Assembly: GCF_017591425.1 (NCBI RefSeq)
Contig: NW_024466607.1
Location: 13,276,501-13,340,500, forward strand
Reading direction: 5' to 3'
Length of the DNA: 64,000 nt
Source of the DNA: Ochotona curzoniae
Taxonomy: Eukaryota > Chordata > Mammalia > Lagomorpha > Ochotonidae
The notes beneath the pieces were generated by a model that did not search any database, was not told where the DNA came from, and saw only the letters and a list, made by a program, of their open reading frames with translations. The position numbers were made by a program, and so were the translations under genes. Position 1 is the stretch's first letter, and the number at the start of each line of letters is the position of its first letter. Positions 44,540 to 55,756 of the stretch are shown here, piece by piece.

Positions 44540-44715
44540 AATGCATACACCATGGCCCAAGCAGCTGAACCACAATTATTAAATCATTACTATGCTCTTG
44601 GGCATTTCGGTGATTTCCAGGTTTTCTCTGCAGTTAACATCTTGCCTGCCAGTGTTTCTTTTTTCAAAGCAAAATGATTTCCTCAGGACAAGACACTAAG
44701 AGGAATGACTAAGTC
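44540..44715 (-). mobile_element. L1-like fragment (weak)
   Basis: 'tgctcttgggcatttcggtg' with 'atttccaggttttctctgca' resembles, in reverse, the same part of L1 as at 1740. A second similar scrap lies at 45085-45150. Short and diverged. Confidence 0.4.
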
Positions 44716-45559
44716 ATGATGCTGTCACTAAGTTGGAAGTTGCGAGTACACAACTGTAGTTCGGCAAGTTTCCCGGAATGAAGTCTATTTTGGTATCAAA
44801 AAAAATGTGCAATCTGCACATCTGGAAGATCTTGAGAAAGCTCATGATGAATACATGTGGTGGGAAAAAATGCACACATTTTAAAGTTTTCCAAAGGTTT
44901 TGGGGATTTTTTTTAGTCTGTTTTAGTGCATGAATGAATTAAAATAATTGAGATGCTACTGTAAGTAAACCAGTGAGTATAATTTTCCCTGAACATAACA
45001 GCTAAACATTTTTTTTTACGTTAAACTGTATAGATATCAAATCTAAGAAATACATAATTTTCTATTAGGTAGTTATGTTCTCATTACTTACCCATTATCC
45101 TATTAAGGGACACTTAGACTGATTCCAGATTTTTGCTTTTAAAAAAGAATCACAGTGCATAGACTTCCAAATTATGACTTAAAGTGCAATTTGCGAGTTG
45201 GGTAAATAGGGAAATTATGCAAACTCGTAAAACAAGAGTTGCCTAATTGGGCTTGATTGAGGAAAAGACTAATTTAGAAACTGCCATGGACTTAACAAAT
45301 GGAGTTTAAATCACCAAGACTGCTCTGTGCTGTTTCAAGTTTTTACCCTCAACGCAAATTTAAGGAATACCAGTTTGGCACCTTAGTTCTCCAGTGACTC
45401 TGAGGCCTGTGGTGTGACCTCAGACAAGCACTGGGGCCTTGAGGACTTGGCCCAAGGAGCTGTCCACCTGCATCATGCTGGCCCCGGGTGCTGCAGACTC
45501 CCTCCTGGCTGCCTCCTTTTCCTCTCTCCACACTTCTGTGAACAGCGCTTTCGTTTAAT

Positions 45560-45629
45560 GTCAGGTTCAATGGCCTCTTCTCAGTCACCTGCTTGTCAGG
45601 GTCAATGGCCTCCTGTCAGTCACCTGCTT
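45560..45629. repeat. 35-base tandem duplication, two copies
   Basis: Copy 1 is 45560-45594 and copy 2 is 45595-45629, both beginning 'gtcagg.tcaatggcctc' and ending 'cagtcacctgctt'. They differ at three positions by eye. Confidence 0.9.
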
Positions 45630-45696
45630 TCTGCCCCACCCTGACTCCTATAGTTGTGTATTCTGCGGGCCTGAACCAGCTGGGCACACATAGCTA

Positions 45697-45698
<2 letters not shown>

Positions 45699-45737
<39 letters not shown>

Positions 45738-45764
45738 TCTTCCACACACGGTCTTCCACACACG
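45699..45764. repeat. (CA)n microsatellite plus 14-base duplication
   Basis: About 18 CA units to 45735, then two copies of 'acggtcttccacac' (45735-45748 and 45749-45762). Confidence 0.95.
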
Positions 45765-45919
45765 CCTCCTTAAACCCAGTGATGCTGGCTCCTGCATACA
45801 GACCTGGAAAGTTCATCAACAAGCTCAGTATGCCAGAAAACAAAACAGTAACAACAAAACACAAACCCTGGGGGCAAAACAAGGCAGTAGCATGTTATCC
45901 CTTTTATAAACATACAACA

Positions 45920-46222
45920 GAGGGGCTGGCACTGTGGCAGAGCAAGTTAACCCACTATTACGGATGCTCATATTCTTATAAGAGTGCCTGAATTTGAATC
46001 CCACCTCTGCGTTCCAGTGCAGCTTTCTGCTAAGGCACACCCTGGAGGGGGCAGGTGATGGCCCAAGTACGTGGGTCCCCGTGACCCATAGGAGAAACCC
46101 CACTGGAGTTTCTGGCTCCTGGCACCAATCTGACCCAGCCCTGGCTGTTGTCATCATCTGGGGGGAGTGCAACAGTGGATAGGAGACCTTTCTCTTTGTA
46201 TTTCAAACAAATAAAAACACAC
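45920..46222 (+). mobile_element. C SINE, older
   Basis: Plus-strand copy from 'ggggctggcactgtggcaga' through 'gaatttgaatcccacctctg' and 'ggctcctggcaccaatctga' to 'caaacaaataaaaacacac'. The head is the type shared with rabbit. Confidence 0.9.
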
Positions 46223-47790
46223 ATTTAAAAAGCTTTAAAAATAAAATAAAAACCAAATATTCATGGGACTAGATAAAGTTAGATGAAACATTACCACATA
46301 TCCCCTTCCTCTGGTTCCCCCAGAAAATGCTCTATCTTCACACATGGGTAGGAATTTTGTTCCCTTTAGAGGTCAGCTGAAAATGGCACATGTGGAGCAA
46401 CAAGAAGTAAAGCCATTTTCCCAAATGCTTGCTAGGTCCTCGGGTGACCTGCAGCTGAGACATCGATTGCTAGGGGCTGGTGCTGAGATCCTGGATTGTC
46501 CTGGCCGCTGGTCTTGACCCTGTCCTTCCAGATGACCTTGGCCTATCACTGTAGCTGGCACCACCCAACTCAGGCAAGGACTTGACCCAGGAGCCCCCTG
46601 CAGCTTATCCACCGAAGCGCCCCGGTGCCTAGGCTCTGGAGCAGAGCCCCTTGGGAGAGGAGAAGTAGCAGAGTTGAGATGTTCCAGGTGGCTCCTTTAT
46701 ATCTGTCAGGCTTAACCTGACACAGCAGGTTAACCGAAGCACAGCAGTCTGAGTCTGAGGCTGGGCTGTGTGTACCCTGAGGACAGTAACGCATCTCACA
46801 GCTGTGTGCACTCTGTGCTCATCCCATCCTGGCTTGGTAATGCAGCCCCAAAGATTCCCTCACAGGCATGCTACTCACAGGCAGAGTCTACGTTTGTATT
46901 TGTTGACCAGCTTCCTCTCACTGAGGTCACCTTCCTTTCTGCAGTGACTCTGGGTTCTGCTCCCCCTCCCACCCTGCACAAAACCCAAAAATCTTTCCCA
47001 AGCTTGCCTCAGGATGGGGTTCAGTTCTCCCTCACCCCCCTCCAAATGAAACAGGAGCTGGGCTGCACTGTAGACTGATGTGTTGCATGAGGTTGGGAAT
47101 GCATCCCAGGCCTTCCAGGTGCCCTTGCCTCCAGCTGCCCCTGGCCACAGGCAGCCTCAGGGCACTATGCAGTAATTTTCTGGCAGAAGCATGGTTAGCT
47201 GCCCCTGTGGCTCTGTGATCCTGTAGCCTTTCAGCTGCAAAGAGAAGCCACGGGCAGGAGGCCAGCATTCCATTCAGGTGCTCCACTCCCACACAGCACC
47301 TGCAGCCCACTCACTACAGAGGGGGCATACACTACTCCACTCACAACAATGAAGGGGCCCCGAGTGAGAGCCTATTTAGGGCTCTTCTCTCTACACCCTC
47401 ACATACCTGTTCATTCATTCTTCATGTAACAAAGCAACTCTATGAAAAACCCACCCTGCGCTGTCAGATCCTGCCTCTCCTTAACTAACTGGACTGGCGA
47501 CTCGGGCCAGGTTGCGTAACACTGTAGGTCTGTGGGTTGTGGCGCGCCAAGTCCTGCAGGTGAAGCTCCAGGAGCCGCATATGGGGGGAGAGGAGCAGCC
47601 ACACCAGGAGAAGCTAGGGCTTGGGTGACCCACAAATGAGAATCTTTGCTTCAGAGGGGAGCACAGTGGTCTCGTCTCCTAGACACACAATGGAAGGCGG
47701 GTGGTCTTTCCCAAGGGTGCCTTTGGCTGAAGCCTAGGAAAGTGGGCACAAGCCAATCCTAGAACCGCAGAGCACAGGGGAGGGCGGCCA
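46223..47790. other. Intergenic upstream of CDCP1, no gene seen
   Basis: Unique-looking, moderate GC, merging into the CDCP1 CpG island. Any proximal CDCP1 enhancers would lie here, but none is identifiable. Confidence 0.4.
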
Positions 47791-47869
47791 GTCACAGAGG
47801 ACGTCGGGCTCCCAGGGAAGCGGCGGGAGAGGCGGTCGCTGAAGTATAGGAAGGGGAGGAGTAGAGAGG

Positions 47870-48340
47870 AGGGAAGGACCAGGTCGTGCCGCGCTCCGGC
47901 TGCGCAGGGCGGAGCCCGGGCGCCGTCACCCGCGCGCAGGTGAGTCCCGGCCGAGCGCAGCCGGCGCCAGGGCTCGGGCTCCCCGAGCCACGCGCCACGA
48001 CGCTTTTCCCCACCGAGGCCGAGGCGCCCTGGAGCCATGGCCGGTCTGAACGTGGGGGCCACCGTCGGACTGCTGGGCGTCCTGCTCCTGGGAGCGGCGC
48101 GGCTGCCGCGCGGCGCAGGTGAGTGCGATGCCCCGGTGCGGGTTTCAAGGAGTGCGGGGAGGAGGGTCCGGCAGCCCGCCGTGCCGAGAGCTCCCACGGT
48201 GGTGTCGGGAGCGGTCGTCTGGCCCTCTTGGATTCGGCTGGGGCGGAAGCCGCCGCACGTGTCGGGGTTGGGAGTGGTGTCCCAGAGTCGGGATCTCGGG
48301 GACCAGGGAAGGAGGGAAAATGGGTGCGCGTAAACCGAAC
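47870..48340 (+). promoter_or_regulatory. CDCP1 promoter CpG island and 5' UTR
   Basis: A dense CpG block surrounding the CDCP1 start codon, with no TATA box. A splice-donor-like 'gcgcag|gtgagt' at 47934-47945 lies upstream of the ATG and is identical over 12 bases to the true exon 1 donor. The transcription start cannot be fixed from sequence. Confidence 0.8.
48037..48118 (+). CDS. CDCP1: CUB domain-containing protein 1, coding exon 1 (partial gene)
   Basis: The exon encodes 27 residues plus one base: MAGLNVGATV followed by GLLGVLLLGAARLPRGA. This matches the CDCP1 amino terminus, including the invariant LLGVLLLGAARLPRGA part, and is the signal peptide that sends the protein to the plasma membrane. 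The start has a strong context (gccATGg). The exon ends in CAG|GTGAGT after the first base of codon 28, the same point and phase as in human, where the next residue is Glu. The mature protein has extracellular CUB-like domains, one membrane span and tyrosines phosphorylated by Src-family kinases; all of that is encoded by later exons outside the window. Reading on past 48118 runs into intron, so the longer open frame is not real. Confidence 0.93.
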
Positions 48341-49037
48341 CCCGGGATGTGGCCGCCACATTCGCCTCCCGCTCGGGAGTGCCGGGGCTTTAGCTTTGTT
48401 TCTAGATTCCTGGGAGCACCCGGGCGGTGAGGGAACACGTGTGGAAAACGCGTGTCTCTCTCCAGACCCACCTTCCACTTCCTCACACCTGTGGTTTGAG
48501 GTCCCGGTGTCCCACGTCACCTCTTTCTCGGTCCACAGGGCCCACTTCCCTTTCCGAAAGTCTGGGAAGGAGGGCAGTTAATTCCGAATGCAAGCGCCCG
48601 GCGTCCCTCCGCCCTGGCTCCTCGGCTGGGTGGACTTTGGCCGCGGGGCCTGGTGGTTCCCGGGTGAGGGTTTCAGTTGTTCCGGCTGGGGGAAGGGCCG
48701 CTTTGTCCCTGTTCCTGCACCTGCGTGTTCTTGGGAGTAGTGGGGTTCTGGAGAAGTTTGGTCGCAGTGAATAACCCGATTGGTCACATAGGAGCTTCAG
48801 AGCAGGCCTCTGCCAAGATTAGCCCGGTTTTGTGTTTTCAGAATTACCCAGGAATCTTGGGCCTTGGTTATGCCTAAAGGCCTAAGGGGGCGTTTGTGTT
48901 TCCCTGGTTGGTAAGTTACCCAACAGCTAAACACAGACGGGTCAAGTTTAATTTTGATGTTCTGGTGATAGCAAATCTTAGGAATGCAACACAAGTCAAC
49001 TTCCTTTCTTTCCTTCTGTGTGTGTGTTTTAATAGGA

Positions 49038-49320
49038 TTTCTTTTTTGTTTACTTGAAAGAGAGTTACAGAAAGAGTAGGAGAGACAGAGGGATCTTCCA
49101 TCTGCTGGTTCACTCCCCAAATGATTGCAATGGCCTCTATATAGGTCAAAGCCGGGAGCTTCTTCCAAGTTTCCCATATGGGTGCAGGGGAACTAGGCCT
49201 TGGGCCATCCTCTGCTGCTTTCTCAGGTGCGTTAGCAGGGAGCTGAATCGGAAATGGAGGAGCCAGGACATGAACCTGTGCTGGAGTCAAACCACAAGGA
49301 AGGTCCTCTAGCTTTAAAGC
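49038..49320 (-). mobile_element. C SINE
   Basis: Minus-strand copy: 'tttacttgaaagagagttac', 'catctgctggttcactcccc', 'cttgggccatcctctgctgc', 'gagccaggacatgaacctgt'. Confidence 0.9.
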
Positions 49321-50102
49321 CTTCGTATGCATGTTTATTTACTATAATGTCTTAGGACTGAAATTTCTGAAATGCCCACCCAGAAAATAAAAAGACCGGG
49401 CTACAAATAGAAAGTGATTGTATAAACTTGTGGGTGAGAAAAACGAGTGCTGGCCGCTCTGGGGCAGTGGCATACTCCCTGGGTTGTGGGCCATGTTTCC
49501 AGGGCAGGTGAGTGCTCTGGAAAGTTCTCCAGTAAGAATGTGATAGAAATCAAAGTATCCCACAGTGACGAGTGACAGCCGGACCACACCAGGCTTCCAC
49601 TCCCTGCCTCTCAGTTTTGGCCACCGTTTGGGGGTCCCATTTGGCCCAATGGAGTCCCTTCCTGCCAGGAAGTTGTTGCCTGGCTGCCCTGTCTCACAGT
49701 GTCATGTAAAATACCAGGAGGCCCATACCTTTCCCATTTCACTTTCTGGAATTCTCCCTGTGGCCTCAGGAGCTGGCCCCGTCTGTGTGGCCACACCTGG
49801 ACCCTACACACAGGCTCTGGGATTGGAGCTGGGGCCAGCAGGTGGGCCTTGACTCTCGGGGATGAGGGTGGATATGCCCCAGGAAGATCTTTGAAAAGTT
49901 GTTGGAGTCTGTCACCAGAGGCTGGAGAGAACCAGAGCACTTTAATCCATCTCTGAACTTGGGGTCACTGCAGAGCCCGAGAGTTTTACAGTTCACGTGG
50001 TAGTGTGTGTTGGTGCAACTTCGGTATTCCCACAGACTTCCCATTTCCAGGGTGTAACACTGATGAGGTTGGAACCGCAGCCTTCTTAAAAAGCCTCAGC
50101 TT
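49321..50102. other. CDCP1 intron, nothing recognised
   Basis: Unique-looking intronic sequence with no repeat I can name and no exon-like frame. Confidence 0.4.
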
Positions 50103-50365
50103 GGGGACCGGCACTGTGGTGCTGGTATGTTAAATCACCACCTGTGACACTGGCATTCCTCCAGAGCACCGGTTTGAAACCCAGCTGCTCCTGATCCAGG
50201 TCCCTGCTCATGTGCCTGGGGAAGCAGTGGAAGATGGCCCATGTGGGAGAGACCTAGACTCCTTGCCTAGCCCTGGCCATTGTGGCTGTTTGGGGAGTGA
50301 ACCAGTGAATGGAGGATCTCTTTCTTTCTCTGTATAACTGCCATTTAAATAGATGAATCTTAAAG
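50103..50365 (+). mobile_element. C SINE, older
   Basis: Plus-strand copy from 'ggggaccggcactgtggtgc' through 'accggtttgaaacccagctg' and 'gtggctgtttggggagtgaa' to 'atttaaatagatgaatctta'. Confidence 0.9.
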
Positions 50366-51489
50366 AGAAAGGAAAATAAATCTCAACTTGGTTTGCCTTT
50401 GCTTTCCCAGAACCACTGTGACCCCACAGTCCAGGTCAGAGACCCATTCTTGCTGCCACTGTGTTTTCTGCTCACCCCGCTGTGTGTGCCCATCCTTTGT
50501 TCGTGTGGAATGAGGATCTGTAGGCTGTGCTTAGGGGTGTGTAAGCAGCAGGACTGGTGGGCCCCACTTCCTCCTCCACACACCGGCAGGCTAACACCAC
50601 CCCTGAGTCAGCACAGTTGCCCCAGGGAGTCTGCCCCGTCAGCTCAGGGCTCACCTCCAAGGCTGCCTGTTTGTGACACAGTACCCCACCTCTAACCTCT
50701 GGCTCACAGTGTGGGGAAGAAGTTGAAAACTACTCTGAAAATGTTTTATGTCACATGGAGTTCTTAGAAGCACCAGTGGTACACCTCGCCAAAATAGGGA
50801 AAAGAAATCCATGAACAATCCACCTTTGCTCCTCCTGGTGCCCAGCCTGTGTGTGTGTGTGAGTGTGTAAACCAATAATGACCTCATCCCATTGTCTGGC
50901 TTTAATTCGTCCCTTGTTGTTGGGAATTTAGCTTGCTTCTCGTTTGTCCTGTTTCTGATAGAACACATCCAACAGTGAGGGACAGCTTATATCCATTTTT
51001 CTAGGGGCAAAGACACTGAGGGATAAGACTCCAGACATGGGGACCTGTGACTGAGGTTCCCACCTTGAGGACAGCAAAGTGACCGCCACAGGTGATGCCA
51101 TGACATGGGACTGGGCTGTCCTGCTGTCAAGGTTATAAAGTGGGCTTGTTGCGTCTCAATCTCGTGGCTGTGATGCTTGGAGCCTTCCTGCCTGTGTTTG
51201 GTCAGGTTTAGATTCCGGACAGGTTTTCTGGTGTGCATGAGAGCCAGGAGCCTTGGGCTTTGGAAGTATCATTTCCCTGTGGCCTGTGCAGAGCGGACAC
51301 TGTCATCCTGATGTGCGTTCCACTCACCATCCGGGCTCCCGTGGTCATTGTTTCACCAGCAGCTGTGGAGAGACCCTGTTCCACCCTGTAAGTCAACAGA
51401 CAGGATCAGTAGGAACTGCCTGATAGCCACCCTTGCTGGGTGTTAGTATATGTGCCGCCGAAGCGAGCACCCTCGCTGGTTTTTGTCAG
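50366..51489. other. CDCP1 intron, nothing recognised
   Basis: Unique-looking; a short TG run lies at 50850-50868. No exon-like frame with splice sites. Confidence 0.4.
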
Positions 51490-51506
51490 GAGAAAAGTGA
51501 ACTCCA

Positions 51507-51824
51507 GTGCCTGGCGGTGTGGCCTGGCGGCTAAAGTCCTTGCCTTGAACGTGCCAAGATCCCATATGGGTGCCGGTTCTAATCCTGGTAGCTCCACTTC
51601 CCATCCAGCTCCCTGCTTGTGGCCTGGGAAAGCAGTCGAGGACGGCCCAAAGCCTTGGGACCCTGCACCCATGTGGGATACCCAGAAGTTCCTGGTTCCT
51701 GGCTTCGGATTGGCATAGCATCGGCCATTGCGCTCACTTGGAGAGTGAATCCTCGGACAGAAGATCTTCCTCTCTGTCTCTCCTCCTCTCTGTATATCTG
51801 CCTTTCCAATAAAAATAAATCTTT

Positions 51825-51852
<28 letters not shown>
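51507..51852 (+). mobile_element. C SINE, young pika-type, perfect target duplication
   Basis: Full plus-strand copy: head 'tgtggcctggcggctaaagt', B box 'ggttctaatcctgg', tail 'caataaaaataaatctttaa' followed by A and a GA run. Identical 17-base repeats 'gagaaaagtgaactcca' flank it at 51490-51506 and 51853-51869. The GA run may have grown from the tail and the start of the duplication. Confidence 0.97.
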
Positions 51853-51856
<4 letters not shown>

Positions 51857-51869
51857 AAAGTGAACTCCA

Positions 51870-52850
51870 TCCCTTAGCTTCTGACTTAGGGCCCACCTGC
51901 CTGTATACTCAGTAACGCTGACCTGGGTGCGTGTGGTGGGGGCGCCGGGAGAGGGGGTGACGTGAGCTAGGGAGAGCTGTGTTTACCGCTGGAGAGAATA
52001 CCTGATTGAGGTTGGGTGGGTGGGACACCAGGGTAATTAGGAGACCCAGGATAAGGGGGACCATGCCTGAGGCTCTCTTCCTGGCTGATTAAGAAAAGTT
52101 AATACCCTTTCATTAGGCTTCTCAATTGTAAAATTTATCCTGCAATCAAATTATTCCAAACCACTTCCTACAACCTAATAATTAGCCCATCACCTTCTCC
52201 AGGGCAGTTCCAGACAACCAAGGAAAGAGGGCCAAGTGGCTTCCCTCACTCACCTCTTGGTAACCTGGGCTTGTTTTCTGGCCCGTCATGTTTTACAATG
52301 ACTAACCACTGTTGCTATTGTAATAGCTGGTGGACACGGAGCCTTTGCTGCGCCAGCCATTCTTCTGAGTATCTCACACGTGAGGGTGTCCTGCTTAGCC
52401 ACAGTGACCCATTGCTGAAATCAGACACTGCATGAAAACACATGCATGCCTCTTTGTTTTGTGTGTATGGGTGCTTGTGGTAGGATTTTAATAATGACCC
52501 ATTGCAAAGCAATGCAAAACCCTGAATGGCTTCTGGATGCATAATGAAACCCAGGAAGATAGCCATATGTAGATCAAAGCATTTCTGTTCAATGTAAAAT
52601 GCTAAGACAACACTTGAAGAATGCCAGTAGTTTGCTCTGGGTGCAGCGACTGCATCTCCGTTTGTGACACTTGAGATACTGTGTTTTGATTTTTGAAGTT
52701 TGTGATCTTATCGGAGGTGAAACAAAAGCGCCGAGTCCCTGCGTGTCATTTTGCTTAAAGTGTTGTGTTGAGAAAAGAGATATTGGCCAAGAATATCTTT
52801 TGATGGAGAAGATGTAAGTTGTGCATGTTTGAGCAATACAGACAAAACTG
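51870..52850. other. CDCP1 intron with a possible conserved element
   Basis: 52085-52210 is AT-rich, non-repetitive and contains 'taattagccc', 'attaggcttctcaattg' and 'aaaccacttcc', the style of a regulatory element. A weak reverse MIR piece lies near 52345-52400. No exon seen. Confidence 0.35.
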
Positions 52851-52852
52851 TT

Positions 52853-52938
52853 AGGAGCAGGTGTTTAGCCTTGTGGAGAAGACACTCATGCCTCACTGGA
52901 GTACCAGGATGCATTCCTGGTTGTGGATCCTGACTCCA
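52853..52938 (+). mobile_element. C SINE head fragment, plus orientation
   Basis: 'gagcaggtgtttagccttgt' to 'tgactccag' is an older-type lagomorph SINE head. It is cut off and followed at once by a SINE in the opposite orientation. Confidence 0.65.
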
Positions 52939-53082
52939 GAGCCAAGTGCTTCTTCTGGGTCTCCCATGTGGGTGCAGGGTCCCAAACTTTGGGCTGTCCT
53001 CGACTGCTTCTTTCCCAGACCACAAGCAGGGAGCTTGACGAGAAGTAGGGTTGCCGGGACATGAACCTGTACCCATTTGGGA

Positions 53083-53128
<46 letters not shown>

Positions 53129-53170
53129 TACAAAGTGAGGACTTTAACCACTAGGCTACCACGCTGGGCC
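52939..53170 (-). mobile_element. C SINE, minus orientation, tail missing, with TG expansion
   Basis: Starts inside the SINE body ('agtgcttcttctgggtctcc'), runs through 'gttgccgggacatgaacctg' and ends with head complement 'gaggactttaaccactaggc' and 'tgggcc'. A long TG run has expanded inside the head at 53086-53118. Confidence 0.85.
53086..53118. repeat. (TG)n microsatellite inside a SINE
   Basis: About 16 TG units placed where younger copies read 'ggtgcgt', so it probably arose by slippage from that site. Confidence 0.95.
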
Positions 53171-53194
53171 TAGCTCTCCATCTTTAAGCAAGTA

Positions 53195-53315
53195 GTTGCA
53201 CTTCCTTTCCCTTTATTGGACACAGAGAGATGGAGTGACTTTCCCAGTGCTGTTCAGTGGGTATGGAGTGACGCTGAGGCAGCAGCCAGGGAGTCTGACT
53301 CCAACACCCAGCTCC
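53195..53315 (-). mobile_element. MIR SINE
   Basis: Reverse MIR: 'cctttattggacacagagag', 'atggagtgactttcccagtg', 'gcagcagccagggagtctga' with 'ctccaacacc'. Confidence 0.6.
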
Positions 53316-53514
53316 CAACACCTGGACACTGCCCCTCCACGTGTGGACACATTGGTGTGGCTTCTTAAAAATTGTGGCTGTGATCCCAAATTAGTTTTGT
53401 TTCATTGAAAAAAAAAATCAGCCAACATTGAGTGCTGTGTTCATGTGTTTGTAATAGTTAAGCAGTGTAACAATTGTTTAGAAAAAAATCATATGTGATC
53501 CTGTGCTGTGTAAC

Positions 53515-53980
53515 TACAAGTAATGATGCAACACATATTCAATGGTGCTCCTGTGAGAGTGTCGTGGAGCTGAAAAATCCGTATTAACTGGTGACCACAC
53601 CTGTATAAAAAGTGTAGCTCGTCCAGTTACATACATATCGTACGTAACACTTAAAGACAGTACTGCGCGACAGCGATCCTGGCCGTCTGTTTACTATACT
53701 ATGATTGGATTGTTACTTTTAGAGAGTACTCTTTCTATTTATTCACAAAGCCAGTGTTGGCTGGAAAGCAGCATCGCACATGACGCCAGCAGCCACTGTT
53801 TTGTGTTGGTGCTATCATCTGATTGCATCAAGAGGCCGCCCTGGCAAGGAGCGGGGAATGGAGGCCACATTGAATGACTGACCTGTGACCGTGTAGAGTT
53901 TGCAAGCATAGCGATCGACTGGGCTGACGACTCCCATCTCAGAACATGTCTCTGTTGCTCGGTGATAAATGATTATAGTT
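53515..53980 (+). mobile_element. Ancient DNA transposon fossil, probably TcMar-Tigger type
   Basis: Distinctive words match a mammalian DNA transposon consensus I recall: 'gtggagctgaaaaatcc' near 53562, 'ctgtttactatactatgatt' near 53686, 'ttttagagagtactctttct' near 53717 and an end resembling a terminal inverted repeat ('gactcccatctcagaacatg' near 53930). This explains the unusual CpG-rich, low-homology texture. The family name is uncertain. Confidence 0.55.
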
Positions 53981-53998
53981 CCAGGTAGTGCAAGGGTT

Positions 53999-54009
53999 GG
54001 GGGGGGGGG
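53999..54009. repeat. G homopolymer (11 bases)
   Basis: An uninterrupted run of G followed by more G-rich sequence. Such tracts are prone to sequencing error. Confidence 0.9.
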
Positions 54010-54034
54010 AGAGGGTGGGGATGATGGAGAGCAT

Positions 54035-54082
54035 GTGTGCTTCCTTCCTGGAGTTTTTGTGTGCTTCCTTCCCGGAGTTTTT
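54035..54082. repeat. 24-base tandem duplication
   Basis: Two copies of 'gtgtgcttccttc.tgga' type sequence ending in TTTTT (54035-54058 and 54059-54082), one mismatch by eye. Confidence 0.9.
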
Positions 54083-55756
54083 GCGTGCGCTATTTCAGAG
54101 CTATTTATGCATGTAGCCCGCTTCGTCCTTAAGGGAGTGCACTGTAGCCTTGAGCATAACGTGTGTCCCATACGCAGTTTACCTTCTCACTGAGCAGTCT
54201 GTTTTTCTGTGTGTGTATGTTCCTTGCCAGAACATGTGAAGGTGCCCTGTGTGTTTTTTTGACAACTGCATAACATTCCTTTGTGTGGGTGGTGCTTCTT
54301 GTCCTTGGTTTTTGTGACCACACTCAGATCGCGAGTACCCAATCATCCTCGCCATTAACTTCCTTGCATTTATGGATGAGTTTATCTGTGGGCAGGAATC
54401 CTGAGGAAACAATGAGTGGATCCAAGAGTTTGTGCAAGAGTTGTCCAAGAACAAGTGGAGGAAATGGAGTAACCAAGAAGCAAAGCCACCTGCCCAAGGT
54501 CATGGCCAAACGATGCTCTCTGTTCCCATCCTTCCAAAGGCTCCTCATTACTACACGGAGTGGTTCATTGCTCCTTTATTCTTTCCTGCTGAGACCAGTC
54601 ACAGACTGCAAAGGAGGCAGGTGGCTTGAGCTCCTTCGCATATGGTTGTCTCTGCCCTTACTGCCCGTTTCCCTTTCTCAGGCTGCCCAGGCCTTTGAGT
54701 GCTTCTTTAACTCTCCCTCCCACCCAGCTGCTTAACTGCTGCTGATAAATTCCCCCTTTCACGGAACGCCAAGTGTGGGCTCCATGTCCTTCCTCCTGTG
54801 ACCGTGTCTAGAGAGCGCAGTGCTGCCTGGTGGCACTCAGTCCTGTGCTTCTCTCTCCTTCTCCAGGTCTGTGTAGCATGACCTCTTGGTAAATCCCAAG
54901 AACACTTCATATTCTCAGTCGTCCTGGCTCATTTTGCAATGCCCTGAACGCTGTGCCAAGAAGACTGGGCAGGCCTGGGCTCCAGTGGTCAATGGCTCCT
55001 ACCCACTGTTCATGTTGAGTCCAGTAGTCAATGTGTAATGTGCCTTGAACTGCACTGGTACACAGACTCACAGGTATATAACGGCTTATGCATTATCCAT
55101 GTTGATTTCTTGCTTGTCTAAGGTCCAGCACAGGGCATCTCTTCCAAGCCAGACTCCTTCTACTTTCTAAGCTCCAGTGTCTCCAGCACTTGCATCAGGC
55201 TGACAGAAGGAGAAAGCAGAGTGCGGGAGGTTGTCGTGGGCCAGGAATGGGAGCTGTACAGGTCACTGCTGCAGCCACCCGTCTCTCATTGGCTGCAGCC
55301 CCATGGTATGGACCTGCCCAGTCAGAAGGCAGGCTATGGTATGTAGGGTGGTGCTGGGCCCAGAAATTGGTTGGTGGTGTCCTATTCACAAGGCAGCGCT
55401 GGAGTGGTCAGACCTGTGGGTCGGGATGCCTGGTTCTAAGCTCAGATGTTGTTACTGACGATACACTTTCTAGCCAGGCAGAGTTGCCTCATCTTTCTGG
55501 TCTCGGGTTTTAAATCTTTGGCTTAGGGGCCTCCACCATGCAGAGGAACCTCCAGTTGTGGTGTTTTCTGAACTGATTTAAATCTGAGAAAGTCTGTGGG
55601 CTGCAGGTCTGGGGGACCGGCTCTGGCAACTTCAGATACCCACTCCCACAAGTTAAGAAGCTAGAACTGTGACTAGAATGTAGCCAGGATTTTATAAATA
55701 TCTGAGAAATAAACAAATGAGTAAAACCAGATTAACTCCACAAAGTAGTTTTTGTT
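54083..55756. other. CDCP1 intron, no exon seen
   Basis: 54185-54330 has weak L1-like words. 54440-54515 ('cacctgcccaaggtcatggc') may be MIR and 54640-54730 may be L2, both too decayed to call. The rest is unique-looking. Confidence 0.35.

Noticed and set aside
45699..45764. Short spaced repeats that could suggest a CRISPR array
   Set aside because: They are CA microsatellite and a 14-base duplication in mammalian DNA; no regular unique spacers.
48119..48333. Open frame continuing past CDCP1 exon 1
   Set aside because: It is readthrough into intron 1. The match to CDCP1 stops exactly at the GTGAGT donor.
47679..48520. Minus-strand frames of over 200 codons across the CDCP1 exon 1 CpG island
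   Set aside because: Again a GC-rich shadow with no recognisable protein; the plus strand holds the real exon with a perfect donor.
54001..54200. Gly-rich frame after the G run
   Set aside because: Product of the G homopolymer and the 24-base duplication; likely noise.
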